64,000 bases of DNA from Acidobacteriota bacterium (GCA_026707325.1 JAPOXA010000007.1:1-64000); one strand, 5' to 3'; positions 40,076-49,582 are shown, counted from the stretch's first letter. Made by a program: numbers and translations. Notes: generated by a model from the letters alone, not told the origin.

Positions 40076-41476
40076 ATGGCAAGGCGACAAGGGTTCGGAT
40101 TGCTGGCGGCGTCCTGGCCTCTGCTTGCCTGCTTCGCGTCGCTCCTGGCCCTCGACCTCGCCGGGCTCGGACCGGCGCCGGGCGCTCCGGGCGCCGGCGT
40201 CTCCTTCCTGCTGGTCCTGCTGCTGGCGTTCGCCGCGCTGTGGTGGGGGCTGCGCCGCCTGGGCGCGGAGCCGGACTCGCGGCGCGCGGTTCCGGTCGCG
40301 GGCGTCCTGGCGGTGGCCGTCGTGCTCCGCCTGCTCGCTCTGCCGCTGACCCCGAGCCTCTCGGACGACGTCTACCGCTACCTCTGGGACGGACGGGTCG
40401 CCGCGTCGGGAGCGAACCCGTATCTCCTGACGCCGGACGACGAGAGCCTCGCCGACTTGCGTGACGACCTGTGGCGGAAGACCGCTCATCGCGACGTCGC
40501 CACGGTGTATCCGCCGCTCGCGCTGGCAATGTTCGCCGGCGCCGCGGTCCTGCCCGAGCCGCTGCTCGCCTACAAGCTGGCGCTGGCCGCCATGGACCTG
40601 GCCGGCTGCGTGTTGCTGCTGGCGTTGGCGCGCCGTCGCGGCAACGGCTGGGCGGCTCTCGCGTACGTCTGGAATCCGCTCCTGGTCGTCGAGGGCGCCG
40701 GCATGGGGCATATCGATGTGCTCGGCGCCTCCCTGGTCATCGCCTGCGTCTGGCTGCTCTCGGTGGGAAGGAAAGCCGGGGCCGGCGGCGCCGCCGCGCT
40801 TGCGGTGCTGGCGAAGCTGGTGCCTCTGGCGGTGCTGCCTCTCTGGTGGCGGCATGTGCGCGGCCGGGGGCAACGGATGTTCGCGGTCGGCGCTGCCTCG
40901 CTGCTGCTGCCGGCGACGGTCGCCGTGCTGCTGTGGACTCGCGGCGTTCCACCGGGTCTCGTGGAGTACGCGCTGCGCTGGGAGTACAACGGTCCTCTCC
41001 ACGAACCGCTGTGGCGCCTGATCGGCGTGCTGCGGCTCGACCTGGCCGCTTCCGGGATCGTCCACCTCGTGCGGTCGATCTTCGGCGGCGAGGTCGAGGC
41101 GGCGCCCTGGAGCACTCTCTATTCCTTCTCCTATCCCCAGTTCCTCGCCCGCCTCGTGCTCCTGGTCGCCGCCGCGGTTCTCTGGCTTCGCCTGTGGCGG
41201 CGGCGCCCGAAACCGGTCGCGGCTGCGTTCGGAGCCCTCGCCGTCGTTCTCCTGATGAGCCCCACGTTCTACCCGTGGTACCTGATCTGGATACTCCCCT
41301 GGGCGGCGCTGACCGGCACCCGCGCGGTCCTCGTGCTCTCCGCGACTTTGCCCCTAGCGTATCTTCCGGCTCTCGCCGGAGTCCCGTACTTTCCCTGGGT
41401 CTACGGCGCCGTATGGCTGCCGCCGCTGATTCTGCTGCTGCTCGCACACCGACGATCCGGGGCACCGCCACCGTGA
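40076..41476 (+). CDS. GT-C fold membrane glycosyltransferase
   Basis: Predicted 466-residue polytopic membrane protein of the GT-C type (GT87/DUF2029-like). It has about eleven hydrophobic helices. The first periplasmic loop carries the acidic motif SDDVYRYLWDGRVAASGANPY, typical of polyprenol-phosphate-sugar dependent transferases, followed by TVYPPLALAMFA. It diverges from the GT2 gene and is coupled to truA by a GTGA overlap. Confidence 0.82.
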   Translation: MARRQGFGLLAASWPLLACFASLLALDLAGLGPAPGAPGAGVSFLLVLLLAFAALWWGLRRLGAEPDSRRAVPVAGVLAVAVVLRLLALPLTPSLSDDVYRYLWDGRVAASGANPYLLTPDDESLADLRDDLWRKTAHRDVATVYPPLALAMFAGAAVLPEPLLAYKLALAAMDLAGCVLLLALARRRGNGWAALAYVWNPLLVVEGAGMGHIDVLGASLVIACVWLLSVGRKAGAGGAAALAVLAKLVPLAVLPLWWRHVRGRGQRMFAVGAASLLLPATVAVLLWTRGVPPGLVEYALRWEYNGPLHEPLWRLIGVLRLDLAASGIVHLVRSIFGGEVEAAPWSTLYSFSYPQFLARLVLLVAAAVLWLRLWRRRPKPVAAAFGALAVVLLMSPTFYPWYLIWILPWAALTGTRAVLVLSATLPLAYLPALAGVPYFPWVYGAVWLPPLILLLLAHRRSGAPPP

Positions 41477-42231
41477 AGTACCGCCTGCTGATCGCCTACG
41501 ACGGCACCGACTACGCCGGCTGGCAACGCCAGGACAACGCCCTGGCGGTCCAGCAGGTGGTGGAGGAGGCGGTGGCGGCGGTCGTCGGCCGGAAGGTCAC
41601 GGTCCATGGGGCCGGCCGCACCGACGCCGGCGTCCACGCCTCCGGGCAGACGGCGCACCTCAAGCTTCCCGCCGGGAACGTGCCGTCCGCCGAAACCCGC
41701 CGGGCGCTCGTCCAGGGTGTGAACCACCATCTTCCGGCGGCGGTCCGGGTGCTCGCCGCCGACGCCGCCGACGACTCGTTTCACGCCCGCAACAGCGCCT
41801 CGTTCAAGGTCTACAGCTACCGGCTCTGCACCGCGGTCGTCATCGACCCGTTCCGGGCGCCTTTCGTCGTCCCGGCGCCGCGAAGGATCGACCTCGAGCC
41901 GATGAAGGCGGCCGCGGCGCTGATCGCGGGCCGGCACGACTTCTCGGCCTTCGCCAAGGCGGGCGGCAGCCACAGGAGTCCGGTGCGGACGATTCGCGAA
42001 GCCCGATGGACCGAACAGGGGGACGAGATCCGGTTCCGGGTCGCCGGCGACGGGTTCCTTCGCGGCATGGTCCGCGCCCTGGTGGGCACGATGCTGGAGG
42101 TGGGCCGCGGCCGCCGGACACCGGGCGATCTGGCGGCGCTGCTCGAGGGCGGTCCCCGCAGCGCCGCCGGACCGAACGCCCCCGCCCGCGGCCTGTGCCT
42201 GGACAGCGTGGAATACGATTCCCGCAAATGA
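41473..42231 (+). CDS. truA: tRNA pseudouridine(38-40) synthase
   Basis: Predicted 252-residue enzyme modifying the tRNA anticodon stem. The catalytic aspartate is in GRTDAGVHASGQTAHL; the N-terminus YRLLIAYDGTDYAGWQRQ, SASFKVYSYRL and FLRGMVRALVGTMLEVG are conserved. The start is GTG 41473, overlapping the previous stop; the open frame further upstream is a shadow. Its stop overlaps cdsA (ATGA). Confidence 0.96.
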   Translation: MKYRLLIAYDGTDYAGWQRQDNALAVQQVVEEAVAAVVGRKVTVHGAGRTDAGVHASGQTAHLKLPAGNVPSAETRRALVQGVNHHLPAAVRVLAADAADDSFHARNSASFKVYSYRLCTAVVIDPFRAPFVVPAPRRIDLEPMKAAAALIAGRHDFSAFAKAGGSHRSPVRTIREARWTEQGDEIRFRVAGDGFLRGMVRALVGTMLEVGRGRRTPGDLAALLEGGPRSAAGPNAPARGLCLDSVEYDSRK

Positions 42232-43076
42232 AACGCGTTGTCACGGGCGTCGTGACCGCGGCGCTGACGGCCGCCCTGGTCCTCTACCTCGACCCCGTCC
42301 TGTTCGGAGTGGCGGCCACGCTCGTGATTCTCGTGGCCGCGGCCGAGTACAGCACCCTGGTGCAGCGGATCGTCGTCTCGCGCACCGTGAGTTGGGCGCT
42401 ATGGCTCGCCGTCGGCATACTGGCCCTGGCCGACACGACCGCGAACGAGTTGATCGACGTGCCGCTGCCGGCCGGCCTGAGCGGCGCCGGCACCTGGTTC
42501 GCCGCCGCGGCCGCCATCCTCGCCCTGGCCACCGCGGTCGGACTCGCCAGCCACGCCGACATCCGCGATCGGCTCCTGACCTCGGCTCTGTTCGCGTTCG
42601 GCGCCCTCTGGCTCGGGCTGTTCCTGGTCGCCGCCATCAACCTCCACGTCGTCGAGCCGGTGCTCCTGCTCTGGGTCCTGGTCGTCGTGTCCCTGGGTGA
42701 CATCGGCGCCTACTACGGCGGCCGCCTGCTCGGACGCCGGCAGCTGGCGCCGGTCCTCAGCCCGAAGAAGACGATCGCGGGCGCGGTGAGCGGCCTGGCC
42801 GCCAGTTGCGCGGCCGGGGTCGCGGTCGTCCTGGTCTGGCGCGGTCCCGAAGCACTCGGCCTGGACGTCCCTGTCGTGGCGCTGCTATGCGGAGGCGCCG
42901 GACAGGCCGGAGACCTGGTCGAGTCGATGCTCAAGCGGGCCGTGCAGGTCAAGGACACGGGGGGCCTTCTGCCCGGCCACGGCGGACTGCTCGACCGTCT
43001 CGACAGCGTTCTGCTGGCGACGCCGGCGTTCTACGTCGCCATCCAGGCCGGGGCGACGCCATCGCTCCTGCCGTGA
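42228..43076 (+). CDS. cdsA: Phosphatidate cytidylyltransferase
   Basis: Predicted 282-residue membrane enzyme making CDP-diacylglycerol. It has about eight membrane helices. The C-terminal signature is GGLLPGHGGLLDRLDS (family form H-G-G-x-x-D-R-x-D), preceded by LSPKKTIAGAVSG and GDIGAYYGGRLLGRR. It lies between truA and dxr with 4-nt overlaps on both sides. Confidence 0.93.
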   Translation: MKRVVTGVVTAALTAALVLYLDPVLFGVAATLVILVAAAEYSTLVQRIVVSRTVSWALWLAVGILALADTTANELIDVPLPAGLSGAGTWFAAAAAILALATAVGLASHADIRDRLLTSALFAFGALWLGLFLVAAINLHVVEPVLLLWVLVVVSLGDIGAYYGGRLLGRRQLAPVLSPKKTIAGAVSGLAASCAAGVAVVLVWRGPEALGLDVPVVALLCGGAGQAGDLVESMLKRAVQVKDTGGLLPGHGGLLDRLDSVLLATPAFYVAIQAGATPSLLP

Positions 43077-44269
43077 GCGCGCGAAAGCTGGCCGTACTCG
43101 GCGCCACCGGCTCGGTCGGTGAGGCGGCCCTTGCCGTGGCCCGCCGGCACCCGGACAGGCTCCAGGTGTGCGTGCTGGCGGCGAGAGGCACGAAGCCCGC
43201 GCGGCTCGCGGAGCTGGCACGCGAGTTCCGGCCCCGGCGGATCGTCGTCGAGACGGAAGCAGCCGCGGGGCGACTGCGCGCCGACCTGCCGCCAGGCACA
43301 GGCGTCGGTTGGGGCGAAGCGGCCCTGGTCGACGCGGTCGGTGGCAGCCACGTCGATCTGGTCCTGACGGCGATCGTCGGCGCGGCAGGACTCAGGCCCG
43401 CCGCCGCGGCCCTCGCCGCCGGCGCCGACCTGGCGCTCGCGAACAAGGAGGCGATGGTCGCCGCCGGCCCTCTCCTCCGCCGGCTGGCGGCCGCCTCGGG
43501 CGCGAAGATCCTGCCGGTCGACAGTGAACACGCCGCGATCCACCAGGCGCTGCGCGCGGGGCGACTCCGCGAGGTCAGGCGCCTCGTGCTGACCGCCTCG
43601 GGCGGCCCGTTCCTGGACCGCGACCCGGCCACCCTCGACACGGTGACTCCGGCCGAGGCAACGGCCCATCCGACCTGGAACATGGGGGCCAAGATCAGCG
43701 TCGACTCCGCGACGCTGATGAACAAGGGACTGGAACTGATCGAGGCCAGCTACCTGTTCGACGTGCCGGGATCCCGGATCGACATCCTGATCCACCCGCA
43801 GTCGCTGGTTCACTCGATCGTCGAGTTCCGCGACGGCAACTCGATCGCCCAGATCTCCGCCAACGACATGGAGCACCCCATCCGCTATGCCCTGTCCCAT
43901 CCCGAACGCTGGCCGCTCCCCGACGACGGCGCCGCGAACGGGCTGAGCGAACTGCTCGAGGCGGCCTCCGAACTCAAGTTCAGAAGAGTGGACCCGGACG
44001 TGTTCCCGGCGCCGTCTCTGGCCCGTGAAGCGCTCAGCCGGGGGAACGGCGCGCCCGCGGCGCTCAACGCGGCGAACGAAACGGCGGTGGCGGCGTTCCT
44101 GGGCGGCACGGCGCCCTTTGCCGCCATCGTGCCGGCAGTGGCGGAAGTGCTCGACCGTCACGTCCGCGAGGCCGGCGGCGCGGAGCCGGCGACGATCGAC
44201 GAGGCGCTGGAATGGGATTCCTGGGGTCGCCGCCGTGCCCGGGAAGTCCTCGCGCGCGTCGGCGGTTAG
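43073..44269 (+). CDS. dxr: 1-deoxy-D-xylulose-5-phosphate reductoisomerase
   Basis: Predicted 398-residue NADPH enzyme of the MEP pathway. The N-terminal LAVLGATGSVGEAAL binds NADPH, and ALANKEAMVAAG, PVDSEHAAIHQAL, LTASGGPFLD, TWNMGAKISVDSATLMNKGL and HPQSLVHSIVEF are catalytic-domain blocks. GTG 43073 overlaps the cdsA stop (GTGA). Confidence 0.96.
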   Translation: MSARKLAVLGATGSVGEAALAVARRHPDRLQVCVLAARGTKPARLAELAREFRPRRIVVETEAAAGRLRADLPPGTGVGWGEAALVDAVGGSHVDLVLTAIVGAAGLRPAAAALAAGADLALANKEAMVAAGPLLRRLAAASGAKILPVDSEHAAIHQALRAGRLREVRRLVLTASGGPFLDRDPATLDTVTPAEATAHPTWNMGAKISVDSATLMNKGLELIEASYLFDVPGSRIDILIHPQSLVHSIVEFRDGNSIAQISANDMEHPIRYALSHPERWPLPDDGAANGLSELLEAASELKFRRVDPDVFPAPSLAREALSRGNGAPAALNAANETAVAAFLGGTAPFAAIVPAVAEVLDRHVREAGGAEPATIDEALEWDSWGRRRAREVLARVGG

Positions 44270-44314
44270 AGTCGCTAGCGCGGCAGATCCGGAAGCCCGC
44301 GCTTCGTGCCGGAT

Positions 44315-44341
44315 GCCGGCGGGGACGCCGGCGCACCCAGT
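44315..44341. repeat. Dispersed hairpin repeat, copy m
   Basis: GCCGGCGGGGACGCCGGC hairpin with tail GCGCACCCAGT only; the first two hairpins are absent. It occupies the only sizeable gap of the dxr-rseP run. Confidence 0.8.
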
Positions 44342-44373
44342 TCTGCCGCTCGCGTTCCGCGGTCTCTCGAACG

Positions 44374-45684
44374 ATGAACTTCCTGAGCAACATCCTGGCC
44401 TTCCTGGTCGTGATCGGGGTGATCATCTTCATCCACGAACTGGGGCACTTCCTGGCCGCGAGGCTGTTCCGGATCAGAGTCCGGGTCTTCTCCGTCGGCA
44501 TCGGTACCCGCCTCTGGGGCTTCGAGCGGAACGGCACGGAGTACCGGCTGGCCATGATTCCGCTCGGCGGCTATGTCGCCTTCTCGGGAATCGACGCCGC
44601 GAACCCGACCGGCGACGCCGGCGACTTCACCGCCAAGCCGCGCTGGCAGCGAATGGTCGTTCTCCTGGCCGGCCCGGCGGCCAACGTCGTGCTGTCGATC
44701 GTCCTGATCGCGGCGGTGCTGATGGCCGGGACCGAGTTGGCGGGACCGCGAGACCTGAGCACCGAGATCGGCGGCGTGGCGCCCGATTCGGCCGCGGCCG
44801 AAGCCGGGCTGCTTGCGGGCGACTTCATCCTGCGACTGGACGGCGAGGAAGTGTCGGACTGGAGAGAGGTTTCGAACACCGTCCTGATGTCGCCGGAGCG
44901 CCGGCTCGCGATCGACTTCGAGCGCGACGGCGAAGCGCTGAGCACGGTCCTGGTCCCTCGCCGGATGCCGCGCTACGAGCTGGGCGACGCCGGGCTCTAC
45001 GCCAGCCTCCTGCCGCGGGTGCGCCAGGTGTTCGAAGACACGCCGGCCGAGCAGGCGGGGTTGCGCTACGGAGACACGCTCTACGCCGTCGACGGCCATC
45101 CCGTCGCCAACGCGGACGACTTCCGGCGGCTCGTCGAGCCGCGCGCGGGCCAGGAAGTGAGCCTCGAGATCGGCCGCGGCGAGGATCGTCTGGTCGTGCC
45201 GCTCGTGCCGGAGGAGGAGGGCGGGGTCGGCCGCGCCGGCATCGCGATCAGCCATTTCTCCTATCAGCGCGTCGGCCCGGTCGCGGCCATCGCCGAAAGC
45301 GCCCGGATCAACTGGGAGACGACGACCGAGATCTTCGACTTCCTGGGCGGCATGCTGGAACGGCGCGTTTCGCCGCAGAGCGCGCTGGCCGGCCCGATCG
45401 AGATCAGCCGGATCAGCGGTCAGGCGGCTCGCAGGAGCTTCAGCGACCTGGTGTTCCTGATGGCCCTGATCAGCCTGAACCTCTGCATCCTGAACCTGCT
45501 GCCCATCCCGATCCTCGACGGCGGCCAGCTCGCCATCCTGCTGTTCGAGAGCGTTCTGCGACGCGACCTCTCCCTCCAGGTCAAGAGCCTGGTCACCCAG
45601 TTCGGTCTGGCTCTGGTCGTCGCCATCATGCTGTTCGCGATCTACTCCGACCTGGTGAAGAACCTGCCCGGCCTCGGGCGCTGA
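44374..45684 (+). CDS. rseP: RseP-type site-2 intramembrane metalloprotease
   Basis: Predicted 436-residue membrane protease that cleaves anti-sigma factors or signal remnants. The zinc motif HELGH lies in the first helix (VVIGVIIFIHELGHFLAAR), two PDZ-like domains follow (around GGVAPDSAAAEAGLLAGDFI and DTPAEQAGLRYGDTLY), and the second metal site is NLLPIPILDGGQLAIL. FSVGIGTRLWG and MIPLGGYVAFSG are family blocks. ATG 44374 is the clear start. Confidence 0.95.
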   Translation: MNFLSNILAFLVVIGVIIFIHELGHFLAARLFRIRVRVFSVGIGTRLWGFERNGTEYRLAMIPLGGYVAFSGIDAANPTGDAGDFTAKPRWQRMVVLLAGPAANVVLSIVLIAAVLMAGTELAGPRDLSTEIGGVAPDSAAAEAGLLAGDFILRLDGEEVSDWREVSNTVLMSPERRLAIDFERDGEALSTVLVPRRMPRYELGDAGLYASLLPRVRQVFEDTPAEQAGLRYGDTLYAVDGHPVANADDFRRLVEPRAGQEVSLEIGRGEDRLVVPLVPEEEGGVGRAGIAISHFSYQRVGPVAAIAESARINWETTTEIFDFLGGMLERRVSPQSALAGPIEISRISGQAARRSFSDLVFLMALISLNLCILNLLPIPILDGGQLAILLFESVLRRDLSLQVKSLVTQFGLALVVAIMLFAIYSDLVKNLPGLGR

Positions 45685-45695
45685 AGGCGGCCCCG

Positions 45696-46478
45696 ATGAC
45701 GATGGCAGGCAAACTCCGGAACTGGACGGGCAAGGCGATACGCCATCCCTGGCTCAGGCGAGGCGTGCTCCTCGCGGCCTACGGGGGCCTGCTCGTCGCC
45801 CTGCTGGGCGCTTCGTCCTACCTGGCGCTTTCGAACTTCGTCCGCAGCGGCGTCATCGCGGTACCCGACCTGGTTGGCCTTGACCGAAGCCAGGCCGAAG
45901 CGGGCCTCGCCACCGCGGGCCTGGCATTGCAGCGCGTGGAGGACGACCGGTTCGACGAGGCGGTCCCGGCGGGCCATGTGCTCCGGCAGGACCCGCCCGC
46001 CGGCAGCGCGGTCAAGGAAGGCAGCGGCGTGATCGTGTACCTGTCGCGCGGCCTGGAGCTCGTCGAGACGCCGGACCTGAGCGGCCAGGTACTGCAGACG
46101 GCCCAGGTGAGCCTGACGGCCTCGGGCCTGCAGATGGGCAGGAGCCGGAACGTGTTCGCCGAGTCCGGCGTGCCGGGCACCGTGGTCCGCCAGGACCCTC
46201 CTGCCGGCAGCCGGATCGACCCTTCGTCCCAGGTGGACTTGATGGTCAGCCTGGCCAACCCCGGGGCGACGTACGTCATGCCGGACCTGATCGACCTGCC
46301 AGAGGACCCGGTCCGCGACTTCTTCGAGACGCGCGGATTCCGGCTCGGAAGGGTAAAGTACGAACCCTACGAAGGCGTCCCAGCCGGGATCATCCTGCGT
46401 CAATACCCGCTTCCGGGTCACCCCCTGCGCCAGAGCGATTCGATCGCCCTCGTCGTAGCCGCGCAAGACAGCCGCTGA
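45696..46478 (+). CDS. Membrane-anchored triple-PASTA protein
   Basis: Predicted 260-residue protein with a short cytoplasmic N-terminus, one membrane helix (residues about 24-46) and three PASTA domains outside: IAVPDLVGLDRSQAEAGL, VETPDLSGQVLQTAQVSL and YVMPDLIDLPEDPVRDFF begin each. Each ends in a VxRQxPxxG-type turn, as in VLRQDPPAGS. PASTA domains bind muropeptides in Ser/Thr kinases and PBPs, but no kinase or transpeptidase domain is attached, so it may be a cell-wall binding or sensor protein. Confidence 0.88.
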   Translation: MTMAGKLRNWTGKAIRHPWLRRGVLLAAYGGLLVALLGASSYLALSNFVRSGVIAVPDLVGLDRSQAEAGLATAGLALQRVEDDRFDEAVPAGHVLRQDPPAGSAVKEGSGVIVYLSRGLELVETPDLSGQVLQTAQVSLTASGLQMGRSRNVFAESGVPGTVVRQDPPAGSRIDPSSQVDLMVSLANPGATYVMPDLIDLPEDPVRDFFETRGFRLGRVKYEPYEGVPAGIILRQYPLPGHPLRQSDSIALVVAAQDSR

Positions 46479-46522
46479 ACCCGCTCGCTGAACCTGCAAA
46501 GCACGCCCGCAAGAACCCAACG

Positions 46523-47176
46523 ATGAAGATTGCGCCTTCGATCCTGGCGGCGGACCTCGCCGACCTCGCCTCCGCGGTCAGACTCTGCGAGGACGGCGGC
46601 GCGCAGTTGATCCACGTCGACGTGATGGACGGCCACTTCGTGCCCAACCTGACCTTCGGCCCGCCGGTGATCGTCGACCTGGCCAGGCGAACGCGCGTCG
46701 GCTTCGACATCCACCTGATGGTCTCGAACCCCGAAGCGCTCCTCGACCGGTATCTCGACAGCGGGCCGGCCTGGGTGTCGATCCACCACGAAGCGACGGA
46801 GGAGCCGGGTCGGCTTGCGGCGCGCATCCGCGAGCGCGGCGCCGGCGCCGGCGTGGCGATCAACCCGGCGACGCCGCTGGACGAACTCCTGCCCTACCTG
46901 GACCAACTGGACTTCGTCCTGCTCATGTCGGTCGTGCCCGGTTTCGCCGGCCAGGCCTTCCACCCCGAGGTGCTCGACAAGGCCCGGCGCCTCCGCGCCG
47001 TCGTCGACGAGCGGGGTCTGCCCGTGAGCATCGAGATGGACGGCGGCATCAAGCCCGGCAACCTCGACGAAGTGGCCGTCGCCGGCGTCGATGTCGCCGT
47101 CGTCGGTTCCGGCGTCTTCGCGGCGGACCGGCCGGTCGAGACCCTGACCGCGCTCCGACGGCAGGCGGGCGAATGA
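46523..47176 (+). CDS. rpe: Ribulose-phosphate 3-epimerase
   Basis: Predicted 217-residue TIM-barrel enzyme of the pentose phosphate pathway. KIAPSILAADLADL, IHVDVMDGHFVPNLTFGP, DIHLMVSNPEALLD, MSVVPGFAGQAFHP and EMDGGIKPGNLDE are diagnostic. Its stop overlaps the bamD start by 4 nt. Confidence 0.96.
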   Translation: MKIAPSILAADLADLASAVRLCEDGGAQLIHVDVMDGHFVPNLTFGPPVIVDLARRTRVGFDIHLMVSNPEALLDRYLDSGPAWVSIHHEATEEPGRLAARIRERGAGAGVAINPATPLDELLPYLDQLDFVLLMSVVPGFAGQAFHPEVLDKARRLRAVVDERGLPVSIEMDGGIKPGNLDEVAVAGVDVAVVGSGVFAADRPVETLTALRRQAGE

Positions 47177-48048
47177 ACCGTCGCGGCGCGCAAATCCTGC
47201 TGGCGACGGCGCTGGCCCTGACCGCCGCGTGCGGCGGCGTCAAGGACGATCCCCTCCTCCGGCTCTCGTCGGCCGAGGCCCTGGAGATCGGCAAGCAACT
47301 GCTGGAAGACGAGAAGTTCACGCAGGCGCGCGAACACCTCGTCCATGCCTTCGAGGTCGAACCGAACTCCGAGACCGGCCGTGAAGGACTTCTGCTGGCC
47401 GCGGACGCCCTGTTCCGGCGTGGCGGCTACCAGTCGTACGTAGAAGCCGAGCAGCGCTACCGGGACTTCCTGAACCGCTTCCCGACCTCCGACCAGGCGG
47501 CGTACGCCCAGTTCCGTCTCGCCGCCTCGCTCGCCGAACGAATGGAGAAGCCGGACCGCGATCAGCAGACGGCCCGGCTGGCGCTGACCGAGTTCGAGAA
47601 CGTCCGCCGGCTGTATCCGACCAGTCAGTTCGCCGGTCAGGCCGCCCAGCGCATCGTCGAGGTCCGCAACCACCTGGCGGAGCATGAGTTCGTCGTCGGG
47701 GCCTTCTACTACCGTTTCCGTACTCCCACGGCTGCGGGGAATCGCTTCAGGGAGATGCTCGAGCAGTACCCGGACTACCCGGAGCCCGACAAGATCCTCG
47801 CCCACATGTGCCTCACGTACCGGCTGGTGCTCCAGCAGATTCCGAGCAGGTTGGGACTCGACCGCTACGAGTACCTGCGCGAAGCCTGCGATCGGCTGCG
47901 CAGCGAGTTCCCGGACAGCCCCTGGCTCAAGAAGGCGCCCTCGGAGGAGCAGCTCCGGAAACTCCGAGTCAAGGTGCCGGCTTCGCCCATCCGGCCAGAC
48001 CGGGATCGACCGGATGGCCCGCTCACGGACGAGAACGCCGACAACTGA
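47173..48048 (+). CDS. bamD: BamD-like outer membrane assembly lipoprotein
   Basis: Predicted 291-residue lipoprotein with the signal ILLATALALTAACGG (acylated cysteine near residue 20) and five TPR-like repeats, for example GGYQSYVEAEQRYRDFLNRF and EHEFVVGAFYYRFRTPTAAG, the latter being the BamD/YfiO signature. BamD helps insert beta-barrel proteins. Assignment is by architecture; other TPR lipoproteins could look similar. Translationally coupled to rpe. Confidence 0.85.
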   Translation: MNRRGAQILLATALALTAACGGVKDDPLLRLSSAEALEIGKQLLEDEKFTQAREHLVHAFEVEPNSETGREGLLLAADALFRRGGYQSYVEAEQRYRDFLNRFPTSDQAAYAQFRLAASLAERMEKPDRDQQTARLALTEFENVRRLYPTSQFAGQAAQRIVEVRNHLAEHEFVVGAFYYRFRTPTAAGNRFREMLEQYPDYPEPDKILAHMCLTYRLVLQQIPSRLGLDRYEYLREACDRLRSEFPDSPWLKKAPSEEQLRKLRVKVPASPIRPDRDRPDGPLTDENADN

Positions 48049-48105
48049 ACGGGGCTCGCGCCGGCGTTCCTGTGCTAAAGTCGCTGTTTCGGCACGTGAC
48101 TCGCG

Positions 48106-48399
48106 TTGAAGCCACTCAGCCCAGACGACCGCTTTCCGGACGACGCGAACGACGATCTCAACGGCCAGCTTGATCGCCTCGTGAACCAGTTGGCTTCCCA
48201 GGGTGTCACCTTGGCACAGGCCCGCGAGATCTTCGAACGGCAGTTCATCCTCGCTTCCCTACGACTCAACCAGGGCAACATCACCAACTCGGCAAACCAC
48301 CTGGGCCTCCATCGCAACACGTTGCGGAACAAGGTCGCAGCGCTTCAGATACAAGCCGCTGACTACCGAGGCTCCAGCAAGAGGATTCAGTCGAGCTAA
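48106..48399 (+). CDS. Fis-like helix-turn-helix protein
   Basis: Predicted 97-residue protein whose C-terminal half matches the Fis/NtrC HTH_8 domain: FERQFILASLRLNQGNITNS followed by ANHLGLHRNTLRNKVAAL. The N-terminal half is acidic and unlike classical Fis. The TTG start at 48106 is the only reasonable one. A nucleoid or regulatory protein is likely. The following 185 bp (48400-48584) hold no feature I can recognise. Confidence 0.85.
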   Translation: MKPLSPDDRFPDDANDDLNGQLDRLVNQLASQGVTLAQAREIFERQFILASLRLNQGNITNSANHLGLHRNTLRNKVAALQIQAADYRGSSKRIQSS

Positions 48400-48584
48400 C
48401 GCTCCGAAACGCATCGCAGACTCGCCGGCCCGAACCCTCATCCGACCCGGATCAGGCGGGCATGCAGCTTCCTCTTTCGCAACCTGGTCAGGTCCGCCCG
48501 CTGGCAGCGAGCGCCTGACGCCGTCAGAAAGACGGACTCACCCGCCAGCAATTCCGTGGGGCCGACGACGGCGCCAACGTCCTC

Positions 48585-49334
48585 ATGACTTCCCAGAAAC
48601 CCAGCCTCCGGAACCGGACCATCGCCGTGGCCGTGGCGGCGGTCGCGATTCTGATCGCCGCGCCCCGCGAAACCGCGCCCGGTCGGCACATGGAACCGTT
48701 GCCCGTGTCGTTGCCGCTGGAAGACGTCGTCCTCTTCGAGCAGATTCATGCCTGGCTTGAACCGGCGACCGGCGCCGCCTCCGCCTACCTGGGTGGAGGT
48801 CCACTGTACGAGCGCATTCAGGTGCGCCGGGAGAGCTTCGAGCTGTTCATCGGCGCCGCCGACGAGGAGGCGGTCCGCGACCGGATGCGCCGTGTTCCGT
48901 ATGGCGACCTGATCCTCGGTGCCGCCGAGCGGCACGGCGTCGACCCGCTCCTCGTGGCGGCCATCGTCCAGGCCGAGTCCTCATTCGACACGGAGGCGGT
49001 CTCGCCGCGGGGCGCCCTCGGCCTGATGCAGATGATGCCGACGACCGCCGAGCAGTTGGGAGTCGCCGATGCCTGCGACCCCGGCCAGAACGTCGACGCG
49101 GGCGTGAGCTACCTCGCTTACCTCCTGCGCCGCTTCGAGAACGACCTGGTCCTGGCTCTCGCGGGCTACAACGCGGGTCCCGGCGCCGTCGACCGTTTCG
49201 GCGGTCTGCCCCCCTTCCGCGAGACGCGCGGATTCACGAACAGCGTGCTCCGCGTCTACATCGCGCACCACCGCGCGGCCTGGGCCGCCGTCAATCCGGG
49301 CGGGCTCGACTTCGCGGTGCTGGCGGGCGGCTAG
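48585..49334 (+). CDS. SLT-type lytic transglycosylase
   Basis: Predicted 249-residue secreted or membrane-anchored muramidase. An N-terminal hydrophobic helix (IAVAVAAVAILIAAP) precedes an SLT domain: VAAIVQAESSFDTEAVSPRG with the catalytic glutamate, GLMQMMPTTAEQLG, and LALAGYNAGPGAVDRFGG. It cleaves peptidoglycan to 1,6-anhydro products. Located before a convergent tatA gene. Confidence 0.92.
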   Translation: MTSQKPSLRNRTIAVAVAAVAILIAAPRETAPGRHMEPLPVSLPLEDVVLFEQIHAWLEPATGAASAYLGGGPLYERIQVRRESFELFIGAADEEAVRDRMRRVPYGDLILGAAERHGVDPLLVAAIVQAESSFDTEAVSPRGALGLMQMMPTTAEQLGVADACDPGQNVDAGVSYLAYLLRRFENDLVLALAGYNAGPGAVDRFGGLPPFRETRGFTNSVLRVYIAHHRAAWAAVNPGGLDFAVLAGG

Positions 49335-49359
49335 CGGCTCTAGCGGCCAGCGGCGTCAG

Positions 49360-49554
49360 CTAGCTGCTCTTGGCGCCCGACGAAGACGCGTTTTCCTCCT
49401 CCAGCTCGGAGGAGTCGTCGCCCCGCAGCCCCCGCTTGAAGTTGCGGATACCCTCGCCCATCCCCCGGCCAAGCAGCGGCAGCTTGCTGCCGCCGAAGAT
49501 GACCATCAGGATGACGAAGATGATGAGAAGCTCTTGGATGCCGATGGAAGGCAT
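49360..49554 (-). CDS. tatA: TatA/E-type twin-arginine translocase subunit
   Basis: Predicted 64-residue protein: one membrane helix (LLIIFVILMVIFGG), the hinge SKLPLLGRGMGEGIRNFKRG and an acidic C-terminus. ATG 49554 follows AGGAG. tatB and tatC are not adjacent. The Tat signal of SoxC in this window is a likely client. Confidence 0.93.
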   Translation of the reverse strand: MPSIGIQELLIIFVILMVIFGGSKLPLLGRGMGEGIRNFKRGLRGDDSSELEEENASSSGAKSS

Positions 49555-49582
49555 GGGGTTCTCCTGTTGGAAGGTCGGGATT

